Of a stretch of DNA of 64,000 nt, positions 1-9,533 are shown piece by piece. The DNA is from Ga0077555 sp963746315 (GTDB taxonomy: Bacteria > Pseudomonadota > Alphaproteobacteria > Rhizobiales > Hyphomicrobiaceae): positions 372,001-436,000 of the forward strand of contig CAVVAR010000004.1 in the NCBI GenBank assembly GCA_963746315.1, in the 5' to 3' direction. The notes under the pieces are model-generated. The model was not told where the DNA came from, searched no databases, and worked only from the letters and a program-made list of their open reading frames with translations. Both the position numbers and the translations under genes were made by a program. Position 1 is the stretch's first letter. Each line of letters opens with the position of its first letter.

Positions 1-24
1 GTTCGAATCTCTCTGCCCCGACCA
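1..24 (+). tRNA. tRNA 3' end (partial, possibly tRNA-Pro)
   Basis: The window opens inside a tRNA. Bases 1-9 are the T-loop signature GTTCGAATC. They are followed by a 3' T-stem, a 7-base acceptor strand TGCCCCG, an A discriminator and an encoded CCA at 22-24. The 5' acceptor strand would be CGGGGCA. A C1-G72 pair with an A discriminator is typical of tRNA-Pro, so that is the best guess. The anticodon is outside the window, so the identity is an inference. Confidence 0.75.
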
Positions 25-89
25 CAACGGTTGCGTTGCCATACCTTGTCGGCGCGTCAGCCACGATCGGAAGAGCCGCGAGACATTCC

Positions 90-395
90 ATGGTCGCCCG
101 TATCTATAAGCCTGCCCGCACCGCCATGCAGTCCGGTCCCGCGCGTACCAAGGAGTGGGTCCTCGAGCACGAGGCCCAGCAACCGCGCGAGATCGACCCG
201 CTGATGGGCTGGACCTCATCGCGCGACACCCGCACTCAGGTCAGGCTCGAGTTCGCCACCCGCGAGGAGGCCATTGCCTACGCTGAACGGCATGGCATAG
301 CCTACCGGCTGATCGATCCAGCTCCCCGCAAGATTCAGCGCAAGACCTACGCCGACAACTTCAAGTTCGGCCGCATCGGATCTTGGACGCACTGA
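90..395 (+). CDS. NDUFS4-like ETC complex I accessory subunit
   Basis: A 101-residue protein that matches the bacterial NDUFS4/18-kDa complex I subunit family (ETC complex I subunit conserved region), found in alphaproteobacteria and mitochondria. Visible hallmarks are an N-terminal ARIYKPARTAMQSG-like segment, the central GWTSSRDTRTQ stretch, a helix rich in Glu/Ala (about residues 55-67), and a C-terminal YADNF...WTH end. The protein binds peripherally at the N module of NADH:quinone oxidoreductase on the cytoplasmic side. The ATG at 90 is chosen because the family normally begins there; an in-frame extension to position 36 would run close to the tRNA. It lies alone between the tRNA and a minus-strand gene, a common arrangement in Hyphomicrobiales. 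Confidence 0.88.
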   Translation: MVARIYKPARTAMQSGPARTKEWVLEHEAQQPREIDPLMGWTSSRDTRTQVRLEFATREEAIAYAERHGIAYRLIDPAPRKIQRKTYADNFKFGRIGSWTH

Positions 396-545
396 AGGCG
401 CCACGAATCCAGACTACAGTGCGCTGTCTCGCCCGAGGGGTGAGAATGCTGCGCTACCGGCTGAAACAATCGCAACTCCATGTGCAACACCGCTAGCTGG
501 CGCGAGTCTCGACCTCGCACCAGCAGCGACACAAATCCCGTTGTC

Positions 546-1928
546 TCAGGGCGCCAATGTCGGCGGCGGTGGCGGCGGCGCATCGGGATCGTGCTCGCGA
601 TCACTGCTGAGCTCGCGCAAACCATCTCGACCGTAAACGTCCGGGCGGAACTCGGCGTTGCCGTTCTCGTCCGCCCATGCCGTCACATAGATGAAGTAGA
701 CAGGGACCGGGCGGGCCAGAGTGATATCAACTGGCACGCCCCCGGCGATGATCTCGTCGACCCGTCGCCGATCCATGCCCGGCTCGTCCTTCGCCACCCA
801 GGCGGCCAAGTCGAACACGTCCTGCACGCGGACACAGCCGGCGCTGAACGCACGCTGTGCCCGGCCGAACAATGGCTTCATCGGGGTATCGTGCATATAG
901 ACGCCGTGCTCGTTCGGCATGTCGAGCCGCACCAACCCGAGTGCGTTTTGCGGCCCCGGATCCTGGCGGAGCTTTGTCGTCGTGGGATCGAAACTGGCCC
1001 AATCGATCCGCGACGCATCGATTTCAGGACCATTGTAGTTGCCCGTCAGGACACGGATCTGCTCTTTCCCGAGGTACTCCGGTTCCTTGACCAGACGAGG
1101 CGCCACATCGAGCTTGGCGACGCTGTCTGGTACACGCCAGTAGGGAAAGAAGTTGAGTGCCCGCACGGAAGCCTTCACCACGGGCGTCTCGCGTCCCGCC
1201 CGGCCTGCAATCACACGGTGACGCAAAGCGACCTTGCCGCCCTCGACGGCCTCGAGTTGGTAGCCCGGCACATTGACCAGGATGTAGCGATCCTCGCGTA
1301 GCCCCCCGTTATCGACGAGAGCGGCGAGCCGGTCATAATTGAGCTTGATCTGCGCCAGCCTTGCCTGCACCGGGACATTCATGGCCGCGATGGTACCGCG
1401 ATCGATGCGGCCCGAAATGGCGAGCCCGTGCCGCTTCTGAAAGCGGCGCACCGCTGCCTCGAGCTCGCTGTCGAAAGTGAAGCTCTGAAACGAATCGCTG
1501 CCCCGAAGCTCCCCGGTCGCCCGCAGCCGCTTCCGCACGATCGGAACACGCTCGTCGTCGTCGCCCGGGCGGATCATCCGCGCGGTCGGGATGTTGGGCC
1601 ATCCTCCGCGCTGCGCAATCACCTTGTAGCGACCGTAGGCGAGATCGAGAGCCTGGAGCATCCCCTCGCTGCGCAGCGGCTGGTCGCCGGTCCGCAAATC
1701 GTCGGGCGGAACGTCCTGCTGGGCCCGGCCCGAGGCCTTGCGATCGAACGACGATGTCGTCGTGGGCAGCCCGAAGATCTTGTTGGCCCATTCCATCTGG
1801 GCATGCGCGGGCGAGAATGCACCGACAGCAGCCGAGGACAGCGCCACGAGCCCCATGAGGAGCATAATCCGAGCACTGCCGAGAACGGCGTGGCCACTCG
1901 TCTCTGCGGCGTGTCGCGCTACGCTCAT
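546..1928 (-). CDS. L,D-transpeptidase (YcbB/LdtD-like) with peptidoglycan-binding domain
   Basis: A periplasmic peptidoglycan cross-linking enzyme of about 460 residues. A hydrophobic signal sequence ends at a PAHAQ-type cleavage site (about residue 43). A PG_binding_1 domain follows (FQKRHGLAISGRIDRGT, near 165-180). Next comes a YkuD catalytic domain containing HDTPMKPLFGR and, around 360-367, FSAGCVRVQD, whose Cys is the expected nucleophile that forms the acyl-enzyme. The tail is Pro-rich (DAPPPPPP). Such enzymes form 3-3 cross-links between diaminopimelate residues and make cells less dependent on penicillin-binding proteins. The ATG at 1928 is preferred over one at 1982 because a purine-rich GGGGG lies just upstream and the signal peptide then has a normal length. 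It faces the enoyl-CoA hydratase across a 280-bp divergent intergenic region. Confidence 0.88.
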   Translation of the reverse strand: MSVARHAAETSGHAVLGSARIMLLMGLVALSSAAVGAFSPAHAQMEWANKIFGLPTTTSSFDRKASGRAQQDVPPDDLRTGDQPLRSEGMLQALDLAYGRYKVIAQRGGWPNIPTARMIRPGDDDERVPIVRKRLRATGELRGSDSFQSFTFDSELEAAVRRFQKRHGLAISGRIDRGTIAAMNVPVQARLAQIKLNYDRLAALVDNGGLREDRYILVNVPGYQLEAVEGGKVALRHRVIAGRAGRETPVVKASVRALNFFPYWRVPDSVAKLDVAPRLVKEPEYLGKEQIRVLTGNYNGPEIDASRIDWASFDPTTTKLRQDPGPQNALGLVRLDMPNEHGVYMHDTPMKPLFGRAQRAFSAGCVRVQDVFDLAAWVAKDEPGMDRRRVDEIIAGGVPVDITLARPVPVYFIYVTAWADENGNAEFRPDVYGRDGLRELSSDREHDPDAPPPPPPTLAP

Positions 1929-2208
1929 TATGCCCCCGCTGATGCTTCTCGTCCGTCCACTCAGTGGCCTCGGCTCATGCAAGACAACTGTCTTGTCGCA
2001 TGTGACGCCCGAACGTGGCGGTTAGACGCAAAATTTGCGGCCATCGTGTGATGATGCCGCCATCCCCACTTCTATAGTGCGTCGCTGCTCCGCACCAAAC
2101 ACTCTCCGGTGACCAGCAGACGTCTGCTGTGAGCAAGATACCACACCTGGACGCGGCACCCTCCGGCGCCGCATGATCCCCCATCCCCAAGCCAATCGGA
2201 GCCCGACC

Positions 2209-3003
2209 ATGACCGCCCCAGCAATCCTGACCAGCCTCGACCGCCGTGGCGTCGCGACGGTGACCTTCAACCGCCCCGAGGTGAACAACGCCTATAACGA
2301 GGATTTCATCCAGGGCGTTCTCAAGGGCCTTGATGAGCTGGGCAAGGAGAAAGGGTTGCGTGCCGTCGTGCTCAAAGGCAACGGACGCCATTTCCAGGCC
2401 GGCGCCGACCTCAAGTGGATCAACTCGGTGCGGCCAAAGAGCCCACAGGAGAATCGCGAGGTCTCCCGCGCCACGGCCGATGCCGTCGATCGGCTCAACC
2501 GTTGCCCGGTACCGGTTGTCGCCCTCGTCCACGGTGGTTGCTTCGGCGGCGGTACCGGCATCGTCTCCGCCTGCGACGTCGTGATCGCGGCCGACAACGC
2601 GATCTTCTCGATCTCGGAGGTCCGCTGGGGGCTGCACGCGGCGATCATCGTACCGCACCTCAACGATGCCATGGGCATGCGACAGGTTCGGCGCTACGCC
2701 ATCACAGGTGAGCGCTTCGGCGCCGAAGAGGCTCGTCGCATAGGCCTCGTGCACGAGGTCGTATCACTGGACCGGCTCGAGGCCCGCGGCAACGAGATCG
2801 TCGCCCAGATCCTCGAGAATTCGCCGAGTGCCATGGCCAAGACCAAGCAGCACATCCTCGAAAGCGCCTGGGGCGGTTTCGATCGGGCGACACTCGACAA
2901 GCTGATCGACAGTCACTCGGAGGCGCGACAGACGGCCGAGGCCGCCGAGGGCCTCGCCTCCTTTGCCGAGAAGCGCCGGGCCGCTTGGGCACCGAAAGGG
3001 TAA
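2209..3003 (+). CDS. Enoyl-CoA hydratase/isomerase (crotonase) family protein
   Basis: A 264-residue single-domain crotonase fold protein. It has the N-terminal NRPEVNNAYNE strand, the oxyanion-hole loop GRHFQAGADLKWI (about residues 62-75), the second CoA loop GGCFGGGTGIVSACD (about 110-124), and SISEVRWGL, which carries one acidic residue of the active site. The position of the other classical catalytic Glu (GGGxE) is Gly here, as in methylglutaconyl-CoA hydratase-like members. Leucine/isovalerate degradation is therefore possible but not shown. The ATG at 2209 has GGAG 8 bases upstream and gives the family's usual length. It is monocistronic, convergent with the luciferase-like gene downstream. 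Confidence 0.85.
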   Translation: MTAPAILTSLDRRGVATVTFNRPEVNNAYNEDFIQGVLKGLDELGKEKGLRAVVLKGNGRHFQAGADLKWINSVRPKSPQENREVSRATADAVDRLNRCPVPVVALVHGGCFGGGTGIVSACDVVIAADNAIFSISEVRWGLHAAIIVPHLNDAMGMRQVRRYAITGERFGAEEARRIGLVHEVVSLDRLEARGNEIVAQILENSPSAMAKTKQHILESAWGGFDRATLDKLIDSHSEARQTAEAAEGLASFAEKRRAAWAPKG

Positions 3004-3055
3004 CGCCCACGCAACTCCGTCGCGCCACACCTGACCTGCTGTGTTGCCGGAGGCC

Positions 3056-4102
3056 TCAGTGCAACGCCGGCATCACGCGATCGCGGAAAAGCGTCAGGCT
3101 GCGTTCTGTCTGAGCGAGCGTCATCGGTCCCAGACGGAACTGAATGATCATGCCCCCTACTCCGGTGCTGGCGATGGGAGCAAGCTTGCGTGCCACTGTC
3201 TCCGGCGCGCCGTGCACCAGGCCGTGCTCCACGCTCGTGCGGGCCGGCGGTCCGGTCTTGCCGGCATCCGGTGGCGCGATCGCAAGGCCCTGGTCGCGGA
3301 TAACCCGGTCACGCATGGCGGCGCGAAAATCGTTCATGGCGTTGAAGGCCGGAACCGCAATCTGCTTGGCTTCCGCGTCCGTATCCGCCACCACCACGTT
3401 GCGCCAGATCCAGCACTGACGCACGAGATCCGCGATGCGTGCCTCGTCGTGTCCATTTTCCTGCAACGTGGCGCGATAGAGATCCATGCGCGCCGCGATC
3501 GTCGCATCCGATTGCACATTCATCATGAAGGGTTCGCCCCGCCGCGCAAGCTCGATCATGCCGTGCTCGCTAGCCGCTGCCCGGACGATCGGCGGATGCG
3601 GCTTCGTCAGCGGCGCCGGTCGCAGTGCAGGCAGTTTGAGGGTGAAATAGCGCCCCTTGTGATCGACGGGCTCGCCGCGCCAGGCTTCCCGCATGAAGGC
3701 TTCCGCCTCCTCGAAACGCTCCTGCGCCTCCGCCGGATCGATGCCGAAGCCCTGATAATCGTAGACGTTGTAAGCCGTGCCCCGTCCGAGCCCGAGGATG
3801 AGCCGCCCATTGGATAGATGATCGATCACCGCCGCCTGCTCTGCCAGGCGCGTCGGGTGATGCAGCGCCATCTGTGCCACGGCGAAGCCGATCTTGGCGC
3901 GGTGCGTCGCTACCGCCAGCGCTGCGGCGAAACTGACCGGATCGACGTAGGCGCAGATGCCATCGAAATGATGCTCTGCCAGCCAGATGACGTCGAAGCC
4001 GAGCTCGTCCGTCAGTCGTGCCTCGGCCAGCGTTTCCCGGATGATCCGCCCGTCATCCTCGGGCGTCCGGCTCTCGGGAAAGAGAAAATTGGAGAACAGC
4101 AC
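3056..4102 (-). CDS. LLM-class flavin-dependent oxidoreductase
   Basis: A bacterial luciferase-like monooxygenase (TIM barrel, FMN or F420 cofactor) of about 348 residues. It shows the AEARLTDELGFDVIWLAEHHF pattern near residues 25-45, HHPTRLAEQAAVIDHLSNGR near 95-115, and the GLGRGTAYNVYDYQGFG loop. These are typical of the alkanal-monooxygenase-like subgroup. The substrate cannot be told from sequence. A GTG at 4102 is preferred: GGGAGG lies 9 bases upstream and the protein then starts VLFSNFLFPES, as relatives do. An ATG at 4144 would add a charged leader with no family counterpart. Two further LLM enzymes lie at 37.2-38.3 and 41.4-42.4 kb; they are not close copies of this one. Confidence 0.82.
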   Translation of the reverse strand: MLFSNFLFPESRTPEDDGRIIRETLAEARLTDELGFDVIWLAEHHFDGICAYVDPVSFAAALAVATHRAKIGFAVAQMALHHPTRLAEQAAVIDHLSNGRLILGLGRGTAYNVYDYQGFGIDPAEAQERFEEAEAFMREAWRGEPVDHKGRYFTLKLPALRPAPLTKPHPPIVRAAASEHGMIELARRGEPFMMNVQSDATIAARMDLYRATLQENGHDEARIADLVRQCWIWRNVVVADTDAEAKQIAVPAFNAMNDFRAAMRDRVIRDQGLAIAPPDAGKTGPPARTSVEHGLVHGAPETVARKLAPIASTGVGGMIIQFRLGPMTLAQTERSLTLFRDRVMPALH

Positions 4103-4293
4103 CGGTTCGGCCTCCCGAAATAGACGCGGCGATCGCCCGCACACTCCGCGGATGATCGCGGTAGCAATCGGCCCGCGTCAACCCGCATGCGCTCGCACCC
4201 CGCATTACCGCACCTGTTGACCGCGTCCCTCGGTCGCTCGTCATCGGCAGTCGTATCCCCTAAACCATGCCAGACGTGGGAGTGGCCGGGGGA

Positions 4294-5256
4294 ATGAACA
4301 TGGCTCGGAGCGCAAGCGGGTTCGCAACACTCGTTCGGCCAGCGGACGAAGCTCGGGGCGGCGTAGCCCTGGACAAAATCACAGCCGTCCTTTCTGCCCT
4401 GATCCTGGCCGTCGCCGCCTGGCCGATGCTCATGAGTCAACCGGATGAGACTTCCGCCACGGCCACCACGCGCCCGGCAGGTTCTTCCGAGTCGATGGCG
4501 CCCGAGACCCTTTATGCGGGTTACGGCGGCGTCACACACACCCATGCGAGCGACGTCCACTTTGCGAAGCCCGGCGTCACTGATCTCGTCGCCCACGACG
4601 TGCAGTGGATCGGCCGGCCCTTCAAGAGCCCCATCTACTATGGCTTGCGCGCGATGCACTGGCCCGCGTCAGGGCGCATCGGCGGCATGCTCGACTTCAC
4701 GCACGCCAAGGCGATCTCGGTTCGTGAGCAGTCGGTCCGCTTCACCGGAACGCGCAACGGCAAGGCCGCGGACGGCACCGCTACGATTGGCGACACCTTC
4801 CGCCATCTCGAATTCAGCCACGGTCACAACATGCTGACACTCAACGGCCTGCTGGGACTGGGCAGCATCGCACCTGCGGTCCGGCCCTACGTCGGCGGAG
4901 GCTTCGGCGTCTCGCTTCCCCATACCGAGGTCCAGTTCCATGACGAGGCCAAGCGCACCTACGAATACCAGATCACCGGTCCCGTCGGCCAAGTGCTCGC
5001 CGGCCTCGAGTTCCGCCTGCCGCGTGTCTCGATCCTGCTCGAGTACAAGCTGTCTCTGGCGCCGTACTGGGCGCCATTGAGCGCCCGCGACGGTCGCAAG
5101 GGCAACGCCTTCATCGACTACTGGGAGCAGATCAGCCGTTGGCTCCGCGGCGAAGCGCCCGAGGCCGGCATGCTGCGCACGAACCTCATCACGCACCACG
5201 CCATAGTCGCCGTCGGCTACCGCCACACCGGTGCGCCACCAAGCGCGCCCCACTGA
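4294..5256 (+). CDS. Outer-membrane beta-barrel protein, lipid A oxidase (LpxQ)-like
   Basis: An approximately 320-residue protein with an N-terminal hydrophobic segment (ITAVLSALILAVAAWPMLM) acting as signal or anchor. It is followed by alternating aromatic/glycine-rich strands (YAGYGGVTHTHASD, LEFSHGHNMLTLNGLLGLG, VRPYVGGGFGVSLPHTEV, GLEFRLPRVSILLEYKLSL) and ends YRHTG, all consistent with a beta-barrel. The pattern resembles rhizobial proteins annotated as lipid A oxidase, which convert the proximal glucosamine of lipid A to aminogluconate. This assignment rests on recalled family resemblance, not on a catalytic motif. Starts at 4267, 4294 or 4300 are all possible; GGGGG lies just before 4294. 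It converges on the frameshifted LysR gene. Confidence 0.55.
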   Translation: MNMARSASGFATLVRPADEARGGVALDKITAVLSALILAVAAWPMLMSQPDETSATATTRPAGSSESMAPETLYAGYGGVTHTHASDVHFAKPGVTDLVAHDVQWIGRPFKSPIYYGLRAMHWPASGRIGGMLDFTHAKAISVREQSVRFTGTRNGKAADGTATIGDTFRHLEFSHGHNMLTLNGLLGLGSIAPAVRPYVGGGFGVSLPHTEVQFHDEAKRTYEYQITGPVGQVLAGLEFRLPRVSILLEYKLSLAPYWAPLSARDGRKGNAFIDYWEQISRWLRGEAPEAGMLRTNLITHHAIVAVGYRHTGAPPSAPH

Positions 5257-5271
5257 GCCGCACCGCTATCC

Positions 5272-6178
5272 CTACAGCGCCGCGGCCTCGCTCGATCGCC
5301 GGCACTCGCGGTACCAATCCGACAGGAATTGCAGGAACACCTTGAGCTTCGGCAGCATGTGGCGGTTGCTTGGGTAGATTGCCCAGATGCTCGAACTCGC
5401 GACCGGCGTCGTAATGCGCCAGAATCTCGCGTAGCGCGCCCGACTCGAGCGCATCCGCTACTCTCGCCCGCGAAATCTTGAGAATGCCGACGCCCTCGAC
5501 CGCCGCGTGCCTCAACAACTGGCCATTATCCGAGCGCAGCCGTCCCGTCACACGCACATCGAAGCTCTCGTCACCCTTCTTGAACAGCCATTGCTGCTCG
5601 TCGCCGAGGATCAGGCATTGGTGACCGGCAAGCTCGTCAGGCGAGACCGGTTGACCATGGGCCTCCAGATACTCGGGCGAGGCCACGACAACCTGCGGGT
5701 CCGCAGCCAGCCGCTTCGCGAAAAGACTCGAATCTTCCAGTTGCCCCGTTCGAATGGCGACGTCGTAGCCGCTATCTGGAAACGTCACGACACGATCCGT
5801 GAGGTCGAGTTGCACGTCAATTTCCGGATAGGACTTCAGGAACGAGCAGATCGCCGGCGCGATCATGCCACGACCAAGGCTCGTCGGTGCCGAGACACGC
5901 AACCGGCCCCGGGGGCGTGCGACGTGCCCCTGTACCGTCTCCAGTGCTTGGCGCAGGTCGAGCAGCACAGTCTCGATCCCAGAGAGCAGCTTCTCGCCCT
6001 CCTCGGTCAAGCTGATCGAGCGCGTCGTCCGGTCGAACAACCGCACCGACAGCTCTGCCTCGAGCGCCTGCAATCGCTTCGAGATCGTGCCCGCGCTGAG
6101 ATCGAACTCGGCGCCGACTGCCGAAAGGTTCTGCACGCGGGCCAGACGGGCGAAGATGCGCAGGTCCTGGATATCCAT
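5272..6178 (-). CDS. LysR family transcriptional regulator (frameshift near C-terminus)
   Basis: The N-terminus is a standard LysR winged helix: MDIQDLRIFARLARVQNLS, then a recognition helix region LSAGTISKRLQALE, then VRLFDRTTRSISLTEEG. The substrate-binding domain follows with VRTGQLEDSSLFAKRL-type strands. At about 5388-5395 the reading frame breaks. The original frame runs on into an unnatural Arg/Gly/Ala-rich tail ending at 5189 inside the neighbouring gene. The frame reached by dropping one base continues with IWAIYPSNRHMLPKLKVFL, the classic LysR C-terminus, and stops at 5272. The repaired protein is about 300 residues, the usual length. The start at 6178 has AAGGAG upstream. The regulated genes are unknown. 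Confidence 0.83.
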
Positions 6179-6542
6179 AAGCGTAGCTTGCTCCTTGCGA
6201 GGCCGGCCGAAACCGCCCAACGCGCACTATTGTCTGCACATTCGCGCGGATCGGACCGCCACCTCCGCCAACGATACGGCACGCGATCACGCGCGGATTA
6301 CCGCCCGCGTCCTCGCCCTTACTGGGCGACGAGACGCTTCGACCAAGCCCAAATTCGCGAGCTCGGCTGGACCAATGGCTGTCCCGGCAGCACAACGCAT
6401 CATCCGCAAAGCAGGGCCGCTTAACATGGCCGCCTCGATTCCGGCAGCTTCGGGACGCGGCATGGTTGCCGGGCCGGTACGCAACTAACGAGCGAAGAAC
6501 GAGCAATCCGTCGCTGCGACGATACAAGTAACAGCGCGCGGC
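6179..6542. other. Intergenic region upstream of the LysR gene, no gene seen
   Basis: This 364-bp stretch lies between the LysR start and the end of the TIGR02302 gene, both on the minus strand. Short open frames exist on both strands but none has a convincing ribosome binding site together with a protein-like composition. It presumably contains the LysR promoter; no operator or hairpin stands out. Confidence 0.5.
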
Positions 6543-9324
6543 TTAAAAGCGCTTCAGCAGCCGGTCGATGTAGTCGAGCTCGATTTGCGGACGCATCGGC
6601 TCACCGAGGCGGCGACGCAACTCCTCCAGAATCTCCCGCGCGCGCTGGACGTCGATCTCGTCCGGCACCTTCACCGAGGTCCCGAGGTCGGGGCCTTCCG
6701 TCCGCTGCGGCCGTCCGAGCGGATCGAGAGGTGCATCACCTCCCGGTCCCTGTCCGAACTGACGCATCTGGCGCATCATCTGCTCGGCCATCTGCTGGGC
6801 ACCCTGCCGCAGTTGCTCCAGTGCCTGTTGCTCGGCCCGGGCAGCCCCTTCCAGATCGCCCTCCCGCAGCGCTCGCTCCGCTTCCTGCATGGAGCGCTCT
6901 GCGCCCTCGAGCTGCTGTGGCGACTGCATCCCGTTACGGCGCATCTGCTGCTGCAATTGCCCGAGGCGGTCTCTGAGCTGCCCCTGCCGATCGCCCAGAC
7001 CGAGTCCGGGTTGCCGACCCTGCCCTTGACCCTGTCCTTGTCGCTGCCCTGGCTCGCGACCGCCCTGGCCATTGCGCCCGGGGCGCTGCCCGCGCTGCCC
7101 CTGCTGCCCCTGCTGGCCTTGACCGAATTGTTGACCGCGCTGGCCCTGACCTTGTTGACCTTGTTGACCTTGTTGACCTTGTTGACCTTGTTGGCCTTGT
7201 TGGCCTTGTTGGCCTTGTTGACCTTGTTGGCCGTCTTGGCCTTGCTGGGACTTCGCGACCTTGGCTCTCGCCAAATGTGTCGTCCAGAAGCTGCTGCTGC
7301 TTGCCGATGATGTCCCCGAACTGGTCCATCATCTGCATCATCTGTTGGCTCTGCTGGCTTTGCCCCTGTCCCTGGGCCATTTGGCCGTTCTGCAGCTGCT
7401 CCAGCATGTCGCGCAACTGGCTCAGCATCTGCTGCGCCTGATCGCGCGAGCCCTGCGTTGCCATGTTCTCGATGTCGCGCATCATGCGCTCGAGGTCCTG
7501 CTGCCGGATCACATTATTCGGCGACAGGTTCTTCGGGAACTCCATCGGCTGGTTCTGCGCCTGCCGCTGCATCTGCTCCATGAAGTTGTTGAGCGCCTGC
7601 CGCAGCTGGTCCATCAGCCGCTTGATCTCCTCGTCCGAGGCTCCATCTTGCAGCGCCTTCGACAGCTCCTCCTGTGCCTCGCGCAGCGCCCGCTCCGCAT
7701 CCGACAGATCGCCATCCTCGAGCCGCAGCGCGACGTGCCAGAGCTGATCGACGATGCTCTTCATCCCCGCGCGCGACTTGTCGCGCTTCAGACGCCATGC
7801 GGCCGAACGGAGGCCAAGGTAGGCGCGTCTGTCCTTGATGAACCCCTCCGGCTCGAGCGTGATCGCGTCCAGCGCATAGCCGACGGTATCTCGATTGCGC
7901 GGATCCTCGACCAGGAACCGCCGCTGCTCGACCACCGCCTTGGCGATCGGATTCTGGAAACGCCGCTGCGGCAGAATGAGCTCGACGGGCTCGCTCTTGC
8001 CGACCTGTCCCGCGTGATCCTTGGCCGACAGCGTCAACCGGACCCGCGAGCCCGCCCAAGGGTGGCCCGTCAGCTCGTGATAGCTGAACGCCTCGCCCTC
8101 CTTGGCATTCGCCCGCGGCAAACGGAGGCTCAGCGCCGGCGGGCGCTCGAGCGGCGGACGCGGCCCCTTGTTCGCCTTCGGACGCGCCCAGCTCGTTGCG
8201 GGGTCGTCCGGTTGTGGCTTGGCCCGCGTGATGCGCCCCTCGGCCGACACCACGCCATAGTCGTCCGCGACTTTGTAGGTCAGCTTGAGCGAGCCGCGAG
8301 GCAGACGCTGCGGCTCTTTGCTGAGCGCAATCGTCGGCACCTTGTCCGGCACCACGCGCAATATCCACGGCGCCGAGGCGAGCCCGACGACCCGCACCGT
8401 CGCAGACTGTCGCAGCTCGATCTTGGCCTCGGCGACGTCGCTTTGCAGGGCCGGCGCCACGTTCGGGTTGCGATCCGCCACCTGTGTCAACGCCGGATCT
8501 TGCGGCTTGACCTCCATACGCTCGGCCGCGGTTGCCCCTTCCGGCGTCACCTCGAGCACGAAACCTTGCGCGCCGGCCCCACTGGCCCGGACGACGAGCT
8601 GGCTGCGCCCCGGCACCTCTATCTCGCCCTTTTCGTTGAAGCCCGCAGATGGCTGCGCGCCGGCCCGAGCTCCATCGGCCAGAATGACCGGCGGCGCGCC
8701 CGTATAGACCGGCGGAGTCACCCACGCGTCGAGCCGTGCGTTCACGGCGAGCGCCGGCGGACCGAGACGTATCGCGGCGCGCAGCCGATCGGCCGCGCTG
8801 TCGCCGACGATCCACACCATCAGACCGACGCCCAGAACAACCAGCGCCCTGAGCGCGAACGGGTCGAGGCGGTCCGTGCGTGCCTCCGGGAGCCCTACCT
8901 TAAGCTTGGCGAGCTGGCGCGCGATCCGGGCTCGGTGCTCGGCCCAAAGCACCTCCGTCGCGGGATTTTCCGAGGCGGCAGTCAGATGGTCCTCGTAGCT
9001 GGAGGCCGGCCGATGTGCCACGCCGGAACGCTGCTCGATGCGGCGGATCGCGGCCTCGCGCGTGGCTCCTGGAGTCCGCGCCATCCACACGAGAGCAGCG
9101 ATTGCTGCCAGACCGAACGCCGCCAACAGCGTCATATGCCCGAAGTCCGGAAGCATCTGCCAGACGCCGGCCAGCGAGACCACAAGAAACAATCCGACAA
9201 GACCGGCCATCGCCCACAGGCGCGGCCACAGCCGCTCGAGCACCAGCGCCGCGCGGCTGAGCCGCACTTTTCGCTCGAACTCGGCATTGGGGGCGGCACC
9301 AGCCGCTCGCGTATCGCTCGTCAT
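6543..9324 (-). CDS. TIGR02302/DUF4175 family membrane protein (frameshifted)
   Basis: A long alphaproteobacterial protein of unknown function. Two N-terminal membrane helices (about residues 35-80) precede a predicted periplasmic region with Pro-rich beta segments (DAWVTPPVYTGAPP). A C-terminal third follows that is rich in Gln/Met helices (EQMQRQAQNQPMEF, MSQLRDMLEQLQNGQM) and a Gly-Gln-Gln tandem repeat, ending in DEIDVQRAREILEELRRRLG and a closing LDYIDRLLKRF. The frame breaks just before the repeat. Removing one base of the G run at 7247-7249 joins DDTFGESQGREV to QQGQDGQQG and lets translation reach the natural stop at 6543; unrepaired, it ends at 6934 after an Arg-rich nonsense tail. 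The start at 9324 has AAGGAA upstream. The link with lysA is conserved in Hyphomicrobiales, as far as I recall. Confidence 0.85.
7151..7231 (-). repeat. Nine 9-bp tandem units encoding Gln-Gln-Gly
   Basis: On the plus strand the unit is CTTGTTGAC or CTTGTTGGC, repeated nine times without a gap. Two degenerate units follow, to 7249. On the minus strand it encodes a (GQQ)n tract in the TIGR02302 protein. Each unit is 9 bp, so unit gain or loss would keep the frame; the frameshift beside it is a separate event at the edge of the array. Confidence 0.9.
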
Positions 9325-9533
9325 CGACGATTCCTTGAGCTCGCCCCGTATGTTGGCTCGGCCCGGCGCTGACATCCCTCGCCCCGGTCCGGTTCAGGCA
9401 TACTCGCACGCCAGGGCCCTCTTGACGAGCCCCCGGCGGGCCGCCATCGCGGGGGCCGACCGTTCACATTTGCTTCATCTACACAACTCAGTGGGGCCGA
9501 AACGAGGCGCTGGAGCGGGGGTTCCGCCCGGGC

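Noticed and set aside
396..545. A 14-codon frame starting after GAGGGGTGAG near 447
   Set aside because: It is too short and has no conserved features to support a gene.
7261..9372. A 703-codon open frame on the plus strand opposite TIGR02302
   Set aside because: It is a shadow frame due to high G+C. The minus-strand frame has membrane helices, family motifs and a good start; this one is Leu/Arg/His-rich without motifs.
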